Notes: generated from the sequence alone by a model not told the origin. A stretch of DNA of 64,000 nucleotides from Candidatus Halobonum tyrrellensis G22 (GCF_000495475.1 NZ_ASGZ01000064.1:1-64000), one strand, 5' to 3'; positions 23,893-32,798 are shown, counted from the first letter of the stretch. Program-made: numbers and translations.

Positions 23893-24699
23893 TTACTCGG
23901 CGAGACGCTCGCGGAGCGCGTCGTCCATCGCCTCGACGGGCGCGTCGACGCCCGTCCACGTCTCGAACGCCTCGACGCCCTGAAAGAGCAGCATCCACGC
24001 GCCGTCGATGGTCTCGGCGCCGGCGTCGGCGGCGTCACGGAGGAATCGCGTTTCGAGCGGCGTGTACACCGCGTCGAACGCCACCTGGTCGGCGTGCCAC
24101 GCGTCGGCGGGCGCGACCGACTCGTCGGACTCCAGCCCGACGCTGGTGGCGTTGGCGACCACGTCCGCGTCGGCCATCAGGTCGGGCAGGTCGTCGAGTC
24201 CGTGCCCGCTCGCGCCGGGCACGTCGTCGGCCAGGGCGTGCGCCTTCGACTCGGTGCGGTTGGCGACCGCCACCTCGGCGCCCGCCTCCTCGAACCCGAA
24301 CGCGAGCGCGCGGGCGGCCCCGCCCGCACCGACGACGACGGTCCGCGCGCCGTCGAGGCTCACGTCGTGGTGGTCGAACGCGCGGACCGCCCCCGAGAGG
24401 TCGTAGTTGTGGCCGGTCGGCGGGTCGGTTGCGAAGTCGACGGTGTTGACCGCGCCGACGCGGCGCGCCCGGTCGTCGGGTTCGGAGAACTCCAGGGCGT
24501 CGCCCTTGAACGGGAGCGTGACGGTCAGGCCGTCGACTCCGAGCGCCTCGGCGCCGGCGAACGCCTCCCCGATCCGGTCGGGGTCGGCCTCGAAGGTGAC
24601 GAACGCGGCGTCGATCCCTCGTTCCTCGAAGGCGGCCTCGTGCATCGGCGGCGACAGCGAGTGCTCGACGGGGTTCCCGATGATGCCGTAGACGTCCAT
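23893..24699 (-). CDS. aroE: shikimate dehydrogenase
   Basis: This 268-residue protein starts MDVYGIIGNPVEHSLSPPMH, the shikimate-binding Ser-x-Ser-Pro motif. TVTLPFKGD carries the catalytic lysine, GAVNTVDF binds substrate, TVVVGAGGAARA binds NADP and NATSVGLESDES and GAWMLLFQGVEAFETWTG complete the family pattern. It reduces 3-dehydroshikimate to shikimate in aromatic amino acid synthesis. It is a housekeeping-type gene placed among catabolic genes; a quinate/shikimate catabolic version is possible but nothing around it supports that. The longer frame to 24804 crosses the divergent promoter of the GH105 gene. Confidence 0.95.
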   Translation of the reverse strand: MDVYGIIGNPVEHSLSPPMHEAAFEERGIDAAFVTFEADPDRIGEAFAGAEALGVDGLTVTLPFKGDALEFSEPDDRARRVGAVNTVDFATDPPTGHNYDLSGAVRAFDHHDVSLDGARTVVVGAGGAARALAFGFEEAGAEVAVANRTESKAHALADDVPGASGHGLDDLPDLMADADVVANATSVGLESDESVAPADAWHADQVAFDAVYTPLETRFLRDAADAGAETIDGAWMLLFQGVEAFETWTGVDAPVEAMDDALRERLAE

Positions 24700-24807
24700 A
24701 CCGGTACCCGTTCGCGGGCAGGGGCAAAACGACTTCGGTGCGCCGGACTCCCGCGGCGACGCTCGGGGGAGAAACCGGCCGCCGGAACTCCGGTCGGGGG
24801 ACATACG

Positions 24808-24814
24808 CTTATCA
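24808..24814 (+). promoter_or_regulatory. TATA-like box of the GH105 gene
   Basis: CTTATCA lies 23 nt before the ATG at 24838. Confidence 0.6.
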
Positions 24815-24837
24815 CCCCGTCGGCCACAGGATCGGGT

Positions 24838-25887
24838 ATGGTCGAACAGCGATCACTCGCGGAGTTGCTGCCGACGGTCGCCGACTACACGCTCGAACTC
24901 GACTTCGAGGAGTTCATCCAGGGCGAGCGGCCGATGGTGTTGCGCGGCCTGCTGGCGACGGACGACGACGACCACACGGCGGTCGCCGAGCGGTACGTCG
25001 ACCGGGCGGTCCGCTCGCAGTCGAGCAAGGGTCAGATGGCGTACGGCTCCATCGACGTCGTCCCCGAGTGGGACGAACACCGGGTGTTCCGCCCGGTGCC
25101 CGACGCGGGCGCTGTGGCGTACCTCGCGCTCGACGTGTACGAGGACGGCGGTCCCGACTTCTACCTCGACGCGTGCCGCCGGCAGTTCGAGTACTTCCAC
25201 GAGGACGCCCCCCGGACCGAGGACGGCGGCCTCTCGCACCACATCGACGGCGTCGAACTCTGGATCGACGCCATCTACATGATGTGTCCGTTCATGGCGC
25301 GGTACGGGCGGATCACGGACACCCCCGAGGCGATAGACGAGGCGCTCGACCAGATACTCGTCCACGCCGATCGGCTCCGTGACCCCCACTCGGACCTCTA
25401 CCGGCACATCTGGCGGGAGACGCCCAACAGCTTCCCCGACGGGTCGCTGTGGCTCCGGGGCAACGGCTGGTTCGCGGCGGGCCTTCTCGACACCCTCCGG
25501 TACGTCCCCGACGACCACCCCGACCGCGACCGGGTGGAGGAGCTCCTCGTCGACCACCTCGAGAGCATGGCGGGCTACCAGGACCGCAGCGGTTTCTGGC
25601 ACCACCTGATCGACGACCCGAGCATGTACCTCGAAACCTCCGGCACGCTCCAGTACGCGTACGCGTTCGCCGAGGCGGTCGAGCGGGACCTCCTCGACGA
25701 CGACTACCTCGAACACGCCGAACGCGCCGTCGGCGCCGCCAAGACCGTCGTCACCGACGACGGCGCGGTCCAGCGGAACGCCGCGATGCCCGGCGGTCCC
25801 GAGGCGCCACAGGCGGTCAACCTCTACGGACAGGGCTGGTTCCTGATCGCGGGGACCCGGCTCCTCGACTCTGACGTCGACGCCTGA
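24838..25887 (+). CDS. GH105 unsaturated rhamnogalacturonyl/uronyl hydrolase
   Basis: This 349-residue alpha/alpha-barrel enzyme matches the YteR/GH105 family, which removes the 4,5-unsaturated uronic acid left by pectate, rhamnogalacturonan or ulvan lyases through hydration of the double bond. The catalytic aspartate is probably Asp144 in LWIDAIYMMCPFMARYG; HHIDGVELW, WRETPNSFPDGSLWLRGNGWFAAG and YLETSGTLQYAYAFAEAV are typical later helices. No signal peptide, so it works inside on imported oligomers. It has its own promoter and is followed by a long decayed stretch. Confidence 0.9.
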   Translation: MVEQRSLAELLPTVADYTLELDFEEFIQGERPMVLRGLLATDDDDHTAVAERYVDRAVRSQSSKGQMAYGSIDVVPEWDEHRVFRPVPDAGAVAYLALDVYEDGGPDFYLDACRRQFEYFHEDAPRTEDGGLSHHIDGVELWIDAIYMMCPFMARYGRITDTPEAIDEALDQILVHADRLRDPHSDLYRHIWRETPNSFPDGSLWLRGNGWFAAGLLDTLRYVPDDHPDRDRVEELLVDHLESMAGYQDRSGFWHHLIDDPSMYLETSGTLQYAYAFAEAVERDLLDDDYLEHAERAVGAAKTVVTDDGAVQRNAAMPGGPEAPQAVNLYGQGWFLIAGTRLLDSDVDA

Positions 25888-25926
25888 GGGCGCGATAGCG
25901 GTCGAACCCGAGGTTCGCCCGGACGG

Positions 25927-25974
25927 GTCGAACGGACCCGGTTCCGCGAGGGACGTGGAGTCGAACGGACCCGG
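25927..25974. repeat. 15-bp direct repeat, two copies 33 bp apart
   Basis: GTCGAACGGACCCGG occurs at 25927-25941 and 25960-25974 in non-coding DNA just after the GH105 gene. It could be a scar of a rearrangement in the decayed region; no mobile element is visible. Confidence 0.75.
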
Positions 25975-26074
25975 ACTCCGGGACGCGACCCGATGCTAGT
26001 GTTCCGGAGTGACGACGCGGACGCCGACGCGCTCTGACGGTCCGAGACGACCGGCGAGCGGCCTCCGCCGGGGA

Positions 26075-26180
26075 GCACGTCCACCGCTGGTTCGCGCCGC
26101 CGCCGTCGGACCACTGCACCACGTTCGCGCCGTCGGCCGTCGAGGCGCCGTCGACGAAGCGTCCGGGGCTGGCAGCGACC
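26075..26180 (-). pseudogene. remnant of a ricin-B-lectin/CBM13 domain
   Basis: On the minus strand one frame reads SPGRFVDGASTADGANVVQW followed by SDGGGANQRWT, an almost perfect repeat of a beta-trefoil lectin (CBM13) with the QxW motif. An in-frame TGA lies about a dozen codons upstream, and downstream the frame loses all family resemblance. It is therefore a fragment of a former secreted glycan-active or glycan-binding protein. The surrounding 25888-26790 has no intact gene. Confidence 0.7.
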
Positions 26181-26199
26181 GGGCGCGAGTGTTCTCACG

Positions 26200-26632
26200 A
26201 CGTTGATGGGTTCGGCGACGTCACAGCGATCGGAGACGAGCGCGGCGGGCCGACGGTTCTACCGGGTCGGGTCGCGGACCACCACGTCCCGGTCGGACCG
26301 CCGTGCGATCCGCGCAGGTGGGTGTGGCCGATGGCGGACGCGAGGGGTTCGACGCTGCGCCCGCCGTCGAGTTCGACCCGGACGGGTTCGTGCCCGAGAC
26401 TCCGGTTCTCGTCGACGACGACGACCCGCGTCACGTCCCGTCGCTCGCCGCACGCGCCACAGACCGCTCGGACCACTGCGTCACGCCGTCGACCTCACCG
26501 GGGCCGTCGGCTCACTCGACGGACTCGGCGTCGGACTCGGACCGGAGGCGGGAGCCGAGAGGAACGTTCGGATTCGTCGTCGGAGACGGCGTCGGAGCCG
26601 TGTTCGGCGTCGGTCGCGCTCTCACCGTTCAT
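26200..26632 (-). pseudogene. possible broken gene with a zinc-ribbon-like fragment
   Basis: From an ATG at 26632 the minus strand reads an acidic haloarchaeal-looking start (MNGESATDAEHGSDAVSDDE) and then loses coding character. About 160 bp on, in another frame (26476 downward), comes VCGACGERRDVTRVVVVDEN followed by RSLGHEPVRVELDGG, which resembles a small zinc-ribbon protein with one CxxC pair. The frame then degenerates. Both may be pieces of decayed genes; neither is an intact CDS that I would defend. Confidence 0.35.
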
Positions 26633-26790
26633 AGCCGGAGGGAGACGCGGAACGGGCATGGACGCTCCGTCCGTACCGAGGGAGGGGGCGCTCCCATCTC
26701 GGCCGGCGCGGGCCGCCCGCGCCGCCGGCCCGCCCTCCCGGACGAGTCCGCCCGCGCCGAGCCGACGTATCGGGCGAGTAGTATACTACG

Positions 26791-29013
26791 CTATCTTACG
26801 TTACGTTCCTCCGACCGGTCGTCGAGGAGTTGGACCGGGTGGCGGCTCTCGCGGTCGAGCAGGTGGTCGAGTTGGTCGAGACACGACGTCCCGCTGGCGA
26901 CGACGGTCCGGTCTTCGGTGTCGTCGGCCGTGAACTGCGCCGCGAGTTCCTCGCCCGCGGCCACGCTCACCTCGTAGTAGTCGCGCTTGTAGCCGAAACT
27001 CCCCGCCATCCCGCAACACTCCACGTCGGAGGTGGCCACGTCGAACCCGCGGCGTTCGAGCACCGCCGTCGTGTACGCGTCCCCGCCGAGCGTGCGTTGC
27101 TGGCAGTGGCCGTGGTAGGCGACGCGCTCGCCCGCCCCCTCCGCGAGCGCGTCGGCGCTCGCGCCGTTCTCCAGTAAGCCGTACACGTACTCCAGCACCT
27201 CGTAGCTGTTCGCGCGCAGGCGGTCGTGCCTCTCCGCGGGCAGCAGTCGCTCGTACTCGCGTTCGAACAGCGCGTGGTCGCTGGGTTCGATGACCACCAC
27301 CTCCCGCCCGTCGTCGACGTGCGGGAGGAGCGCGTCCGTGACGCGTTCGGCGTGGTCGCGCGCCGTCGCGATCATCCCCTGTGAGAGCGGCGCCCGACCG
27401 CTCGACGGTGCCGGCGGCACCACCACGTCGACGCCGAGCGCTTCGAGCACTCTCACCGCCGCCTTCCCGCGTTCGACCTGGACGTGGTTGGTGTACAGGT
27501 CGGGGTACAGCACCGCGCGCCGGACGGGGTCGTCGACGGTCGCGTCGCGGTCGGCGAACCACTCCACGAGCGTCTCGCGCTCGAAGGAGGGGAGCTCCCG
27601 CCGGGGGTCGATGCCGAGCACCCGGTCCATCGCCCGGCGGGCGAGTCCCGTGTCGGCGACCCAGTTCGACAGCGGCGCGGTCGCGCTCCCCAGTTTCGCG
27701 ACCGTCTCGAAGTTGCCGAAGAACCGCTTGCCGAGCGGCGGCGACCCGCCGTCGTCGTCCTCCCGGCCCTCCGCGTCGGGGGTCAGCCCGTCGACGAGGA
27801 AGTCGAACCGCTCCCCGTCCGACCGGTTGATCCGGTCGCGGACCACCGTGTTGATCCACGGGATGTCGATCCCCACCGGACAGGCGTTCACACACCGAGT
27901 GCAGCCGGTACAGAGGTCGTTGAACTCCGCGGCGGTGTCGAGTCCCTCGATGCCCGTCTCCCACCCGGTGGCGATGCCGCCCGAGTACGTCTCGCCGCCG
28001 AACGCGTGCCCACCGACCTCCTGGAAGTTGGCACACGAGTTCGAACACGCCGAACACCGGATGCAGTAGAGCGTCTCCTTCAACTCCTCGTCGTCGCGCA
28101 TCGCCATCCGACCGTTGTCGATGAGGACCAGGTGGAACTCGCGGTCCGCGTCGAGTTCCGACAGCGGCGTCTCGTCGTCGGCGAAGTCGACCGTCGGCGT
28201 CCCCACCGGCGGGGTCAGAAGCGAGACGTACGACGTGATGTCCTGTCCGGTCCCGGAGCGGCCGATGAGTTCGACGAAGGGGCGGAGGTCCTCGACGCTG
28301 GGGACCACCTTCTCGACGCCCGCGACGGCGATCTGAGTGTCCGTCCCCGCGACCGTCTTGCGCGCGTTGCCCTCGCTGGTCACGAGCGCGAGCGTCCCCG
28401 TGTCGGCCGTGATGAAGTTCGCGCCGGTCATCCCCACCTCGGCGTCGTCGACCAACTCGCCGAGGTGGTCGCGGGCGAACCGGGTCAACTCCTCGGCGGT
28501 CTCTAAGGGTTCCTCGGGGTCGAACCGTTCGTTGAACAGGTCGGCGATCGCCTCCCGCGACTTGTGGATCGCGGGGGCGACGATGTGGGAGGGCGCCTCG
28601 TCGGCCACCTGCAGAACCCACTCGCCGAGGTCGGTCTCGACCACGTCGACGCCGTCGGCTTCAAGCGCGTCGTTCACCTCTATCTCCTCGGAGGTCATCG
28701 ACTTGCTCTTCGCCACCCGGGAGGCGCCGCGGTCGGCGACCACCTCCCGGACGTACCGGTTGGCGTCGTCGGCGTCGTCGGCGACGTACACGGTGCCGCC
28801 GTTCGACTCGATGGTCGTCCGCAACTGGTCGACCAGCGCGGGGAGGCGCTCGATGGCGTCCTCCTTTATCGTGCGCGCCTCCGTCTTCAACTGCTCGTAG
28901 TCGGGGAGCCGCGCCGTCGACTCGTAGCGTCCCCGGTTGAACCCCCGGGTGTTCACGCCGACCGCCTCGCCCTCGCTCGACATGATCTCGCGGAGTTCGG
29001 CCGCGTCGGTCAT
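26791..29013 (-). CDS. lutB: LutB-type L-lactate oxidation iron-sulfur protein fused to a CCG domain (LutBA-like)
   Basis: This 740-residue protein starts MTDAAELREI. Residues 1-300 are a LUD domain (GMTGANFITADTGTLALVTSEGN). Two [4Fe-4S] motifs follow, CIRCSACSNSC (317-327) and CTGCTRCVNACP (368-379). Residues about 495-740 form a LutA/GlpC-like CCG domain with HGHC637, ECC667G and SC711. In bacteria LutA, LutB and LutC together oxidise L-lactate to pyruvate; here A-like and B-like parts are fused. Only one full CCG motif is visible; the first half of the CCG region has lost its cysteines. Its ATG overlaps the stop of lutC (ATGA). L-lactate from the rhamnose route next door is a sensible substrate. 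Confidence 0.88.
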   Translation of the reverse strand: MTDAAELREIMSSEGEAVGVNTRGFNRGRYESTARLPDYEQLKTEARTIKEDAIERLPALVDQLRTTIESNGGTVYVADDADDANRYVREVVADRGASRVAKSKSMTSEEIEVNDALEADGVDVVETDLGEWVLQVADEAPSHIVAPAIHKSREAIADLFNERFDPEEPLETAEELTRFARDHLGELVDDAEVGMTGANFITADTGTLALVTSEGNARKTVAGTDTQIAVAGVEKVVPSVEDLRPFVELIGRSGTGQDITSYVSLLTPPVGTPTVDFADDETPLSELDADREFHLVLIDNGRMAMRDDEELKETLYCIRCSACSNSCANFQEVGGHAFGGETYSGGIATGWETGIEGLDTAAEFNDLCTGCTRCVNACPVGIDIPWINTVVRDRINRSDGERFDFLVDGLTPDAEGREDDDGGSPPLGKRFFGNFETVAKLGSATAPLSNWVADTGLARRAMDRVLGIDPRRELPSFERETLVEWFADRDATVDDPVRRAVLYPDLYTNHVQVERGKAAVRVLEALGVDVVVPPAPSSGRAPLSQGMIATARDHAERVTDALLPHVDDGREVVVIEPSDHALFEREYERLLPAERHDRLRANSYEVLEYVYGLLENGASADALAEGAGERVAYHGHCQQRTLGGDAYTTAVLERRGFDVATSDVECCGMAGSFGYKRDYYEVSVAAGEELAAQFTADDTEDRTVVASGTSCLDQLDHLLDRESRHPVQLLDDRSEERNVR

Positions 29014-29603
29014 CGGTCGTCGCCTCCGCGCTCCGTGCCGGATTCGTCCCCCGTCGTCTCGTCGCTCCCGTCTCCTGCTCGCTCCGCTCCCCCGTCTCCT
29101 CGTTCGACGAGGACCACGCGAACGTCGCTCGGGCCGTGCGCCCCGCGGACGAGCGCGCCCATGTCGGCGGTCGCGCTCGGCCCGGTGGCGACGATGGCGC
29201 TCAACCCGTCGGCGCGGATGGTCTCGCCGAACCGGTCGAACGCCGCCTCCATCCCCGGCAGTACGTCCCGGGCGTCGACGACCGCGACGTGTCTGTCGAC
29301 GTAGAGGCTCACGAGTTCCGTCCCGTCCGCGGCCGACGGGATCACGACCGAACCGTAGTCGGCGACGGCGAACGCGCCGGTCGTCACTCCGGTGTGGGCC
29401 GCCTTCAGTTCGGCTGGCGTCGGGTCGACCGTCACGTCGGTTCCGGCGAGCGAGACGCCCGCGCCGTCGAGCGACACGCCGACCGCCGGGCTTCCGAGGT
29501 GGGGGGCGAGCGCCTCGTCGAACCCCTCGGGGGGCGTGCGCTCGACCGGAACGTCGAGCGACCCGAGCGACGAGACGAGCGTCTCCACCGGCGTTGCGGA
29601 CAT
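29010..29603 (-). CDS. lutC: LutC-type LUD-domain protein
   Basis: This 197-residue protein starts at MSATPVETLV; the longer frame to 29717 crosses the promoter. LUD landmarks are AAHTGVTTGAFAVADYGSVVIPSAADGTELVSLYVDRHVAVVDARDVLPGME and IVATGPSATADMGALVRGAHGPSDVRVVLVE, the final motif of LutC proteins. The C-terminal 30 residues are low-complexity and acidic. The stop overlaps the lutB start as ATGA, so they form an operon for L-lactate oxidation at the inner face of the membrane or in the cytoplasm. Confidence 0.88.
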   Translation of the reverse strand: MSATPVETLVSSLGSLDVPVERTPPEGFDEALAPHLGSPAVGVSLDGAGVSLAGTDVTVDPTPAELKAAHTGVTTGAFAVADYGSVVIPSAADGTELVSLYVDRHVAVVDARDVLPGMEAAFDRFGETIRADGLSAIVATGPSATADMGALVRGAHGPSDVRVVLVERGDGGAERAGDGSDETTGDESGTERGGDDR

Positions 29604-29741
29604 GGACTCCCCTACCGGACGGGGCGGCATGTACGTTACGGATACACACGCAGCCGACCGGTCGGTCGACCCGACCGACGGCCGCCCCGGTCGGCGGTCG
29701 CCCGCGCCCGCGTGCACGTGCGCGGTCCTCGTCCTCGGGCG

Positions 29742-30614
29742 CTACGCCACGCCGACGTGTTCGCGGAACGACCGCCCGAGGAGCCACTCGCGGTCGGCCG
29801 CCGACAGCGTCTCGACGTGCCGGAGCCAGTGGCGCGCCTCGCCGTACGTCGCCACGTCGCTGACGTTGGGGTAGTCCGACCCCCAGACGACGCGCTCGCG
29901 GCCGAACTGTTCGAGGAACCACCGGACGTGGTCGTGCATGTCGGCGTACGGGAACCCCTCCTCCGACCGGTGGACCACCTCGGAGACCTTGACCGCGGCG
30001 TTGTCGTACGCCGCGACGTCTTCGAACCGCGCGAGCGTCCCCTCGTCGAGCGGCACCCCGGGACCGGCGTGCGCGAAGTGGTCGAACAGGTACGTCAACT
30101 CGGGGTACGCGTCGAGGAGGTCGAGCGCCTGGTCGAGTTGGCGGTGGTCACAGAGTATCTGGACGGCCGCGTCCGTCTCGACGGCGGCGTCCCAGAACTC
30201 CGTCTCCTCGACGGCGTCGCGGAGCCACGTCACGCCCGGGTCGAACGTCTCCCACATCCGGTCGTACGGACAGGCGGCGCCGAGGCGGACGCCGACGACG
30301 CCGTCGACCGCCATGCACTCGCGGAGGCGGTCGGCCGCGCCGTCGGCGAACGGGTCGACCATCACGACTCCGTACAGCCGGTCGCTCGACTCGACCGCCT
30401 CCAGCGTGTAGCTGTTGTCCCGCCAGTCGCAGATGGGGTAGCCGACGACCACCGCCTCGTCGACCCCGTTGCGGTCCATGTCGCCCAGCAGGCGGTCGGC
30501 CGTGTACACCGCGGACACGTCGAACCCGTCGACGGCGGCGGCGATAGCCCCGTTGACCCACGGGCGGTCCGGACTCGGCGGTCCCCACGCGTGTGTGTGT
30601 GTATCGAGCACCAT
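29742..30614 (-). CDS. amidohydrolase-2 family protein, possible sugar-acid lactonase
   Basis: Starting at MVLDTHTHAWG gives 290 residues; the 38 extra upstream residues of the longer frame lie across the divergent promoter. The DTHTHAW start gives the first metal ligands of the PF04909 amidohydrolase barrel. Later ones are LYGVVMVDPF, QILCDHRQLDQALDL, YLFDHFAHAG, NAAVKVSEVVHR and RVVWGSDYPNV (final Asp). Family members hydrolyse lactones such as L-rhamnono- or galactaro-lactones. Beside rhamnose mutarotase, an FAH hydrolase and a rhamnonate-dehydratase-like gene, L-rhamnonolactonase is the best guess. A GCTTTAGT box lies about 30 nt upstream. Confidence 0.82.
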   Translation of the reverse strand: MVLDTHTHAWGPPSPDRPWVNGAIAAAVDGFDVSAVYTADRLLGDMDRNGVDEAVVVGYPICDWRDNSYTLEAVESSDRLYGVVMVDPFADGAADRLRECMAVDGVVGVRLGAACPYDRMWETFDPGVTWLRDAVEETEFWDAAVETDAAVQILCDHRQLDQALDLLDAYPELTYLFDHFAHAGPGVPLDEGTLARFEDVAAYDNAAVKVSEVVHRSEEGFPYADMHDHVRWFLEQFGRERVVWGSDYPNVSDVATYGEARHWLRHVETLSAADREWLLGRSFREHVGVA

Positions 30615-30696
30615 CGCTCCCACCGAGGGGTGAGCGGCTACTAAAGCTTGCCCGGCCGCGAGTAGAACTAAGCCGGCCCGCGCCGAACGGTCGGCG

Positions 30697-31005
30697 ATGG
30701 CTCGGATAGCGTTCCACCTGGAGATCACGGACGGACAGCGCGAGGCGTACCGCGACGAACACGAGAGCGTCCCCGAGGCGCTCGAAGCCGCGTATCTCGA
30801 CTCGGGTGCGGGGCTGGAGACCTACTCGGTGTTCGAGTCCGACGGCCACGTCTTCGGGTTCATGGAGGTCGACGACCCCGAGCGGATCCGCGAGGTGATG
30901 GCGGAGAGCGACGCGCAAGCCGAGTGGGACGAGGTGATGGACCCGATCCTCGAACCGGTCGACGGCGACAACCAGTGGATGGACGAGGTGTACCGGATGG
31001 TCTGA
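30697..31005 (+). CDS. rhaM: L-rhamnose mutarotase
   Basis: This 102-residue ferredoxin-fold protein has the family pattern: RIAFHLEITDGQREAYRDEHESVPEALEA at the front (with the catalytic His in AFHL), LETYSVFESDGHVFGFMEVDD in the middle and WDEVMDPILEP near the end. It interconverts alpha and beta anomers of L-rhamnose, supplying the form taken by the dehydrogenase. It is divergent from the amidohydrolase across 82 bp and convergent with the FAH-family gene. Its presence is the strongest single sign that free L-rhamnose is metabolised here. Confidence 0.88.
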   Translation: MARIAFHLEITDGQREAYRDEHESVPEALEAAYLDSGAGLETYSVFESDGHVFGFMEVDDPERIREVMAESDAQAEWDEVMDPILEPVDGDNQWMDEVYRMV

Positions 31006-31067
31006 GCGGGGAGCTGCGGCGGAGGGAGCGAGGGCCGGGTCGGCGTGTTCGGCGACCCGCGAGTGCG

Positions 31068-31916
31068 CTACTCGTCTTCGGCGACGACCGGGTTCGAGAG
31101 CGTGCCGATACCCTCGATCTCGATCTCCACCTCGTCGCCCGGTTCGAGCAGTTCCGGCGGGTCGCTGAACACGCCGACGCCGCCGGGCGTCCCCGTCGAG
31201 ATGACGTCGCCCGGCCGGAGCGTGGTGAACCCGCTGATGTACTCGACGACCTCCTCGACGCCGAAGATGAACTCCTCGGTGTTCGAGTCCTGTCGGGTCT
31301 CGCCGTTGACCCGGCACGCCACGTCGAGGTTCCCGGGGTCGAGATACTCGTCGGGGACGAGCGTCGGACCCATCGGCGCGAACGTGTCGTAGCTCTTCCC
31401 GCGGAAGTACTGCCCGTCGTCGAACTGGGCGTCGCGGCCGCTCACGTCGTTGACGCCCGTGTAGCCCGCGACGTACTCGCGGGCCTCGTCGGCCGAGACG
31501 TCCTTGGCGGTCCGACCGATCACGATCCCCAACTCCACCTCGTAGTCGACCTCCTCCAGTTCGGCGGGGTGGACGATCGGGTCCTCGGGGTTGGTGACCG
31601 ATGTGCTCGCCTTCGAGAACAGCAGCGGGCTGTCGGGGATCTCCTCGTCCTGTTCTTCGGCGTGGTCGTGGTAGTTAAGACCCACGCAGACGATCTTGCT
31701 CGGCCGCGGAACCGGCGCGAGCAGGCGCGCCTCCTCGGTCGGGACCGTGCGTGCGCCCGCCGCCTCGACGGCGTCCTCGACGACGCGGAGGAAGCCGGGG
31801 CTGGACAGTTGTTCGTACGAGACCTCCTCGCGGAGGCCGGCGAGCGAGACGACTTCGTCGTCGCGGCGGACGCCCCACTCGGGTGCGCCGCCAGTGGTGT
31901 ACCGAACCAGTTGCAT
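31068..31916 (-). CDS. fumarylacetoacetate hydrolase family protein, probable 2,4-diketo-3-deoxy-L-rhamnonate hydrolase
   Basis: This 282-residue protein starts MQLVRYTTGG. It has the FAH fold landmarks: KIVCVGLNYHDHAEE (74-88), the metal-binding Glu126 and Glu128 in DYEVELG, GYTGVNDVSGRDAQ, RGKSYDTFAPMGP and GDVISTGTPGGVG. FAH-family enzymes cleave C-C bonds of diketo acids. In haloarchaeal and bacterial diketo-hydrolase routes one such enzyme splits 2,4-diketo-3-deoxy-L-rhamnonate to pyruvate and L-lactate. The surrounding mutarotase, rhamnonate-dehydratase-like and Lut genes fit that role well. The long upstream frame covers the IclR gene in antisense phase and is not real. Confidence 0.85.
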   Translation of the reverse strand: MQLVRYTTGGAPEWGVRRDDEVVSLAGLREEVSYEQLSSPGFLRVVEDAVEAAGARTVPTEEARLLAPVPRPSKIVCVGLNYHDHAEEQDEEIPDSPLLFSKASTSVTNPEDPIVHPAELEEVDYEVELGIVIGRTAKDVSADEAREYVAGYTGVNDVSGRDAQFDDGQYFRGKSYDTFAPMGPTLVPDEYLDPGNLDVACRVNGETRQDSNTEEFIFGVEEVVEYISGFTTLRPGDVISTGTPGGVGVFSDPPELLEPGDEVEIEIEGIGTLSNPVVAEDE

Positions 31917-32011
31917 GGTGTCTCCCCATGCTACTGCCGGGGTGGTAACTGTTGTGTTCCGCCCCACCGCCGCGGCGCCCGGGGTCCGGCCCGCGGCGGG
32001 CGCCGCACCGC

Positions 32012-32764
32012 TCACGAGTAGGTGAGGTTGACCTCGATCACGTTCGAGGTCCGGAGGACGAGTTCGGGAATCTCCTCGGTGAAGCGGTGCTCGCGCATCC
32101 GGCTCTCGGGTCCCGAGACGCTCACGGCGGCGATGGCGCGCCCGTCGTCGTCGGTGATCGGCGCGGCGACACACCGCATCCCCTTCACCCGCTCGGCGTC
32201 GTCGTAGGCGTACCCGCGCTCGCGGACCGCGTCGAGTTCCTCGAACAGGTCGTCGCGGTCGGTGATCGTGTTCTCGGTCACCGGCGGGAGACCGTGGCGG
32301 TCGACGATCGCATCCACCTCCTCGCGCGGGCGGTGGGCCATGATCGACTTGCCGAGCGCCGCGGTCTGGAGCGGCACCCGCATGCCCGCGTGGGTGTCGA
32401 GTTGGACGGCGTCGTCGCCGCGCGCCTTGTAGAGGAACACGCCAAGACCGTGTTCCTCGATCATCAGGTTGGCGTGCTCGCCGGTCTGGTCGGCCAAGTC
32501 GTCGACCTCCGGCCGCGCGATCCGGAACGGCTTGGTGCGCGCGCGCGCCTGTTCGCCGAGTTGGAGGAAGCGCGTCCCCACGTGGTACTCCCCACCCTCC
32601 TTGACGAGGTACTCCTCGGCTTCGAGCGTGCGGAGGTAGTCGTGGACGGTGCTGGTCGGTCGGTCCAACCGTTCGGCCACCTCCGAGACGCCCGCCCCGT
32701 CGAGTTCCCGAAGCGTCTCGACCACCTCGAACGAGACTTTCGCCGCGTTGATCGGGCCTGGCAT
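32012..32764 (-). CDS. IclR-family transcriptional regulator 2 (rhamnose-type)
   Basis: This 250-residue protein starts at MPGPINAAKVSFEVVETL; the M four codons upstream is less likely because the shorter start gives the usual N-terminus. The wHTH is at about 10-70 (GVSEVAERLDRPTSTVHDYLRTLEAEEYLVKEG) and the effector domain at about 85-245 (TAALGKSIMAHRP, GMRCVAAPITDDDG, AVSVSGPESRM). It sits in the rhamnose module. TCCGA-N5-TCGGA lies at 32799-32813 just upstream of its start and three more times in the 35104-35820 divergent promoter, pointing to autoregulation and control of the module. Confidence 0.93.
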   Translation of the reverse strand: MPGPINAAKVSFEVVETLRELDGAGVSEVAERLDRPTSTVHDYLRTLEAEEYLVKEGGEYHVGTRFLQLGEQARARTKPFRIARPEVDDLADQTGEHANLMIEEHGLGVFLYKARGDDAVQLDTHAGMRVPLQTAALGKSIMAHRPREEVDAIVDRHGLPPVTENTITDRDDLFEELDAVRERGYAYDDAERVKGMRCVAAPITDDDGRAIAAVSVSGPESRMREHRFTEEIPELVLRTSNVIEVNLTYS

Positions 32765-32798
32765 ACCCGCCCCCACGTGTTGCCGGAAGAAAAGCGTT

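Noticed and set aside
30682-30695. GCCGA-N4-TCGGC inverted repeat directly before rhaM
   Set aside because: Spacing and outer bases differ from the IclR-2 motif, and such short GC palindromes are expected by chance here.
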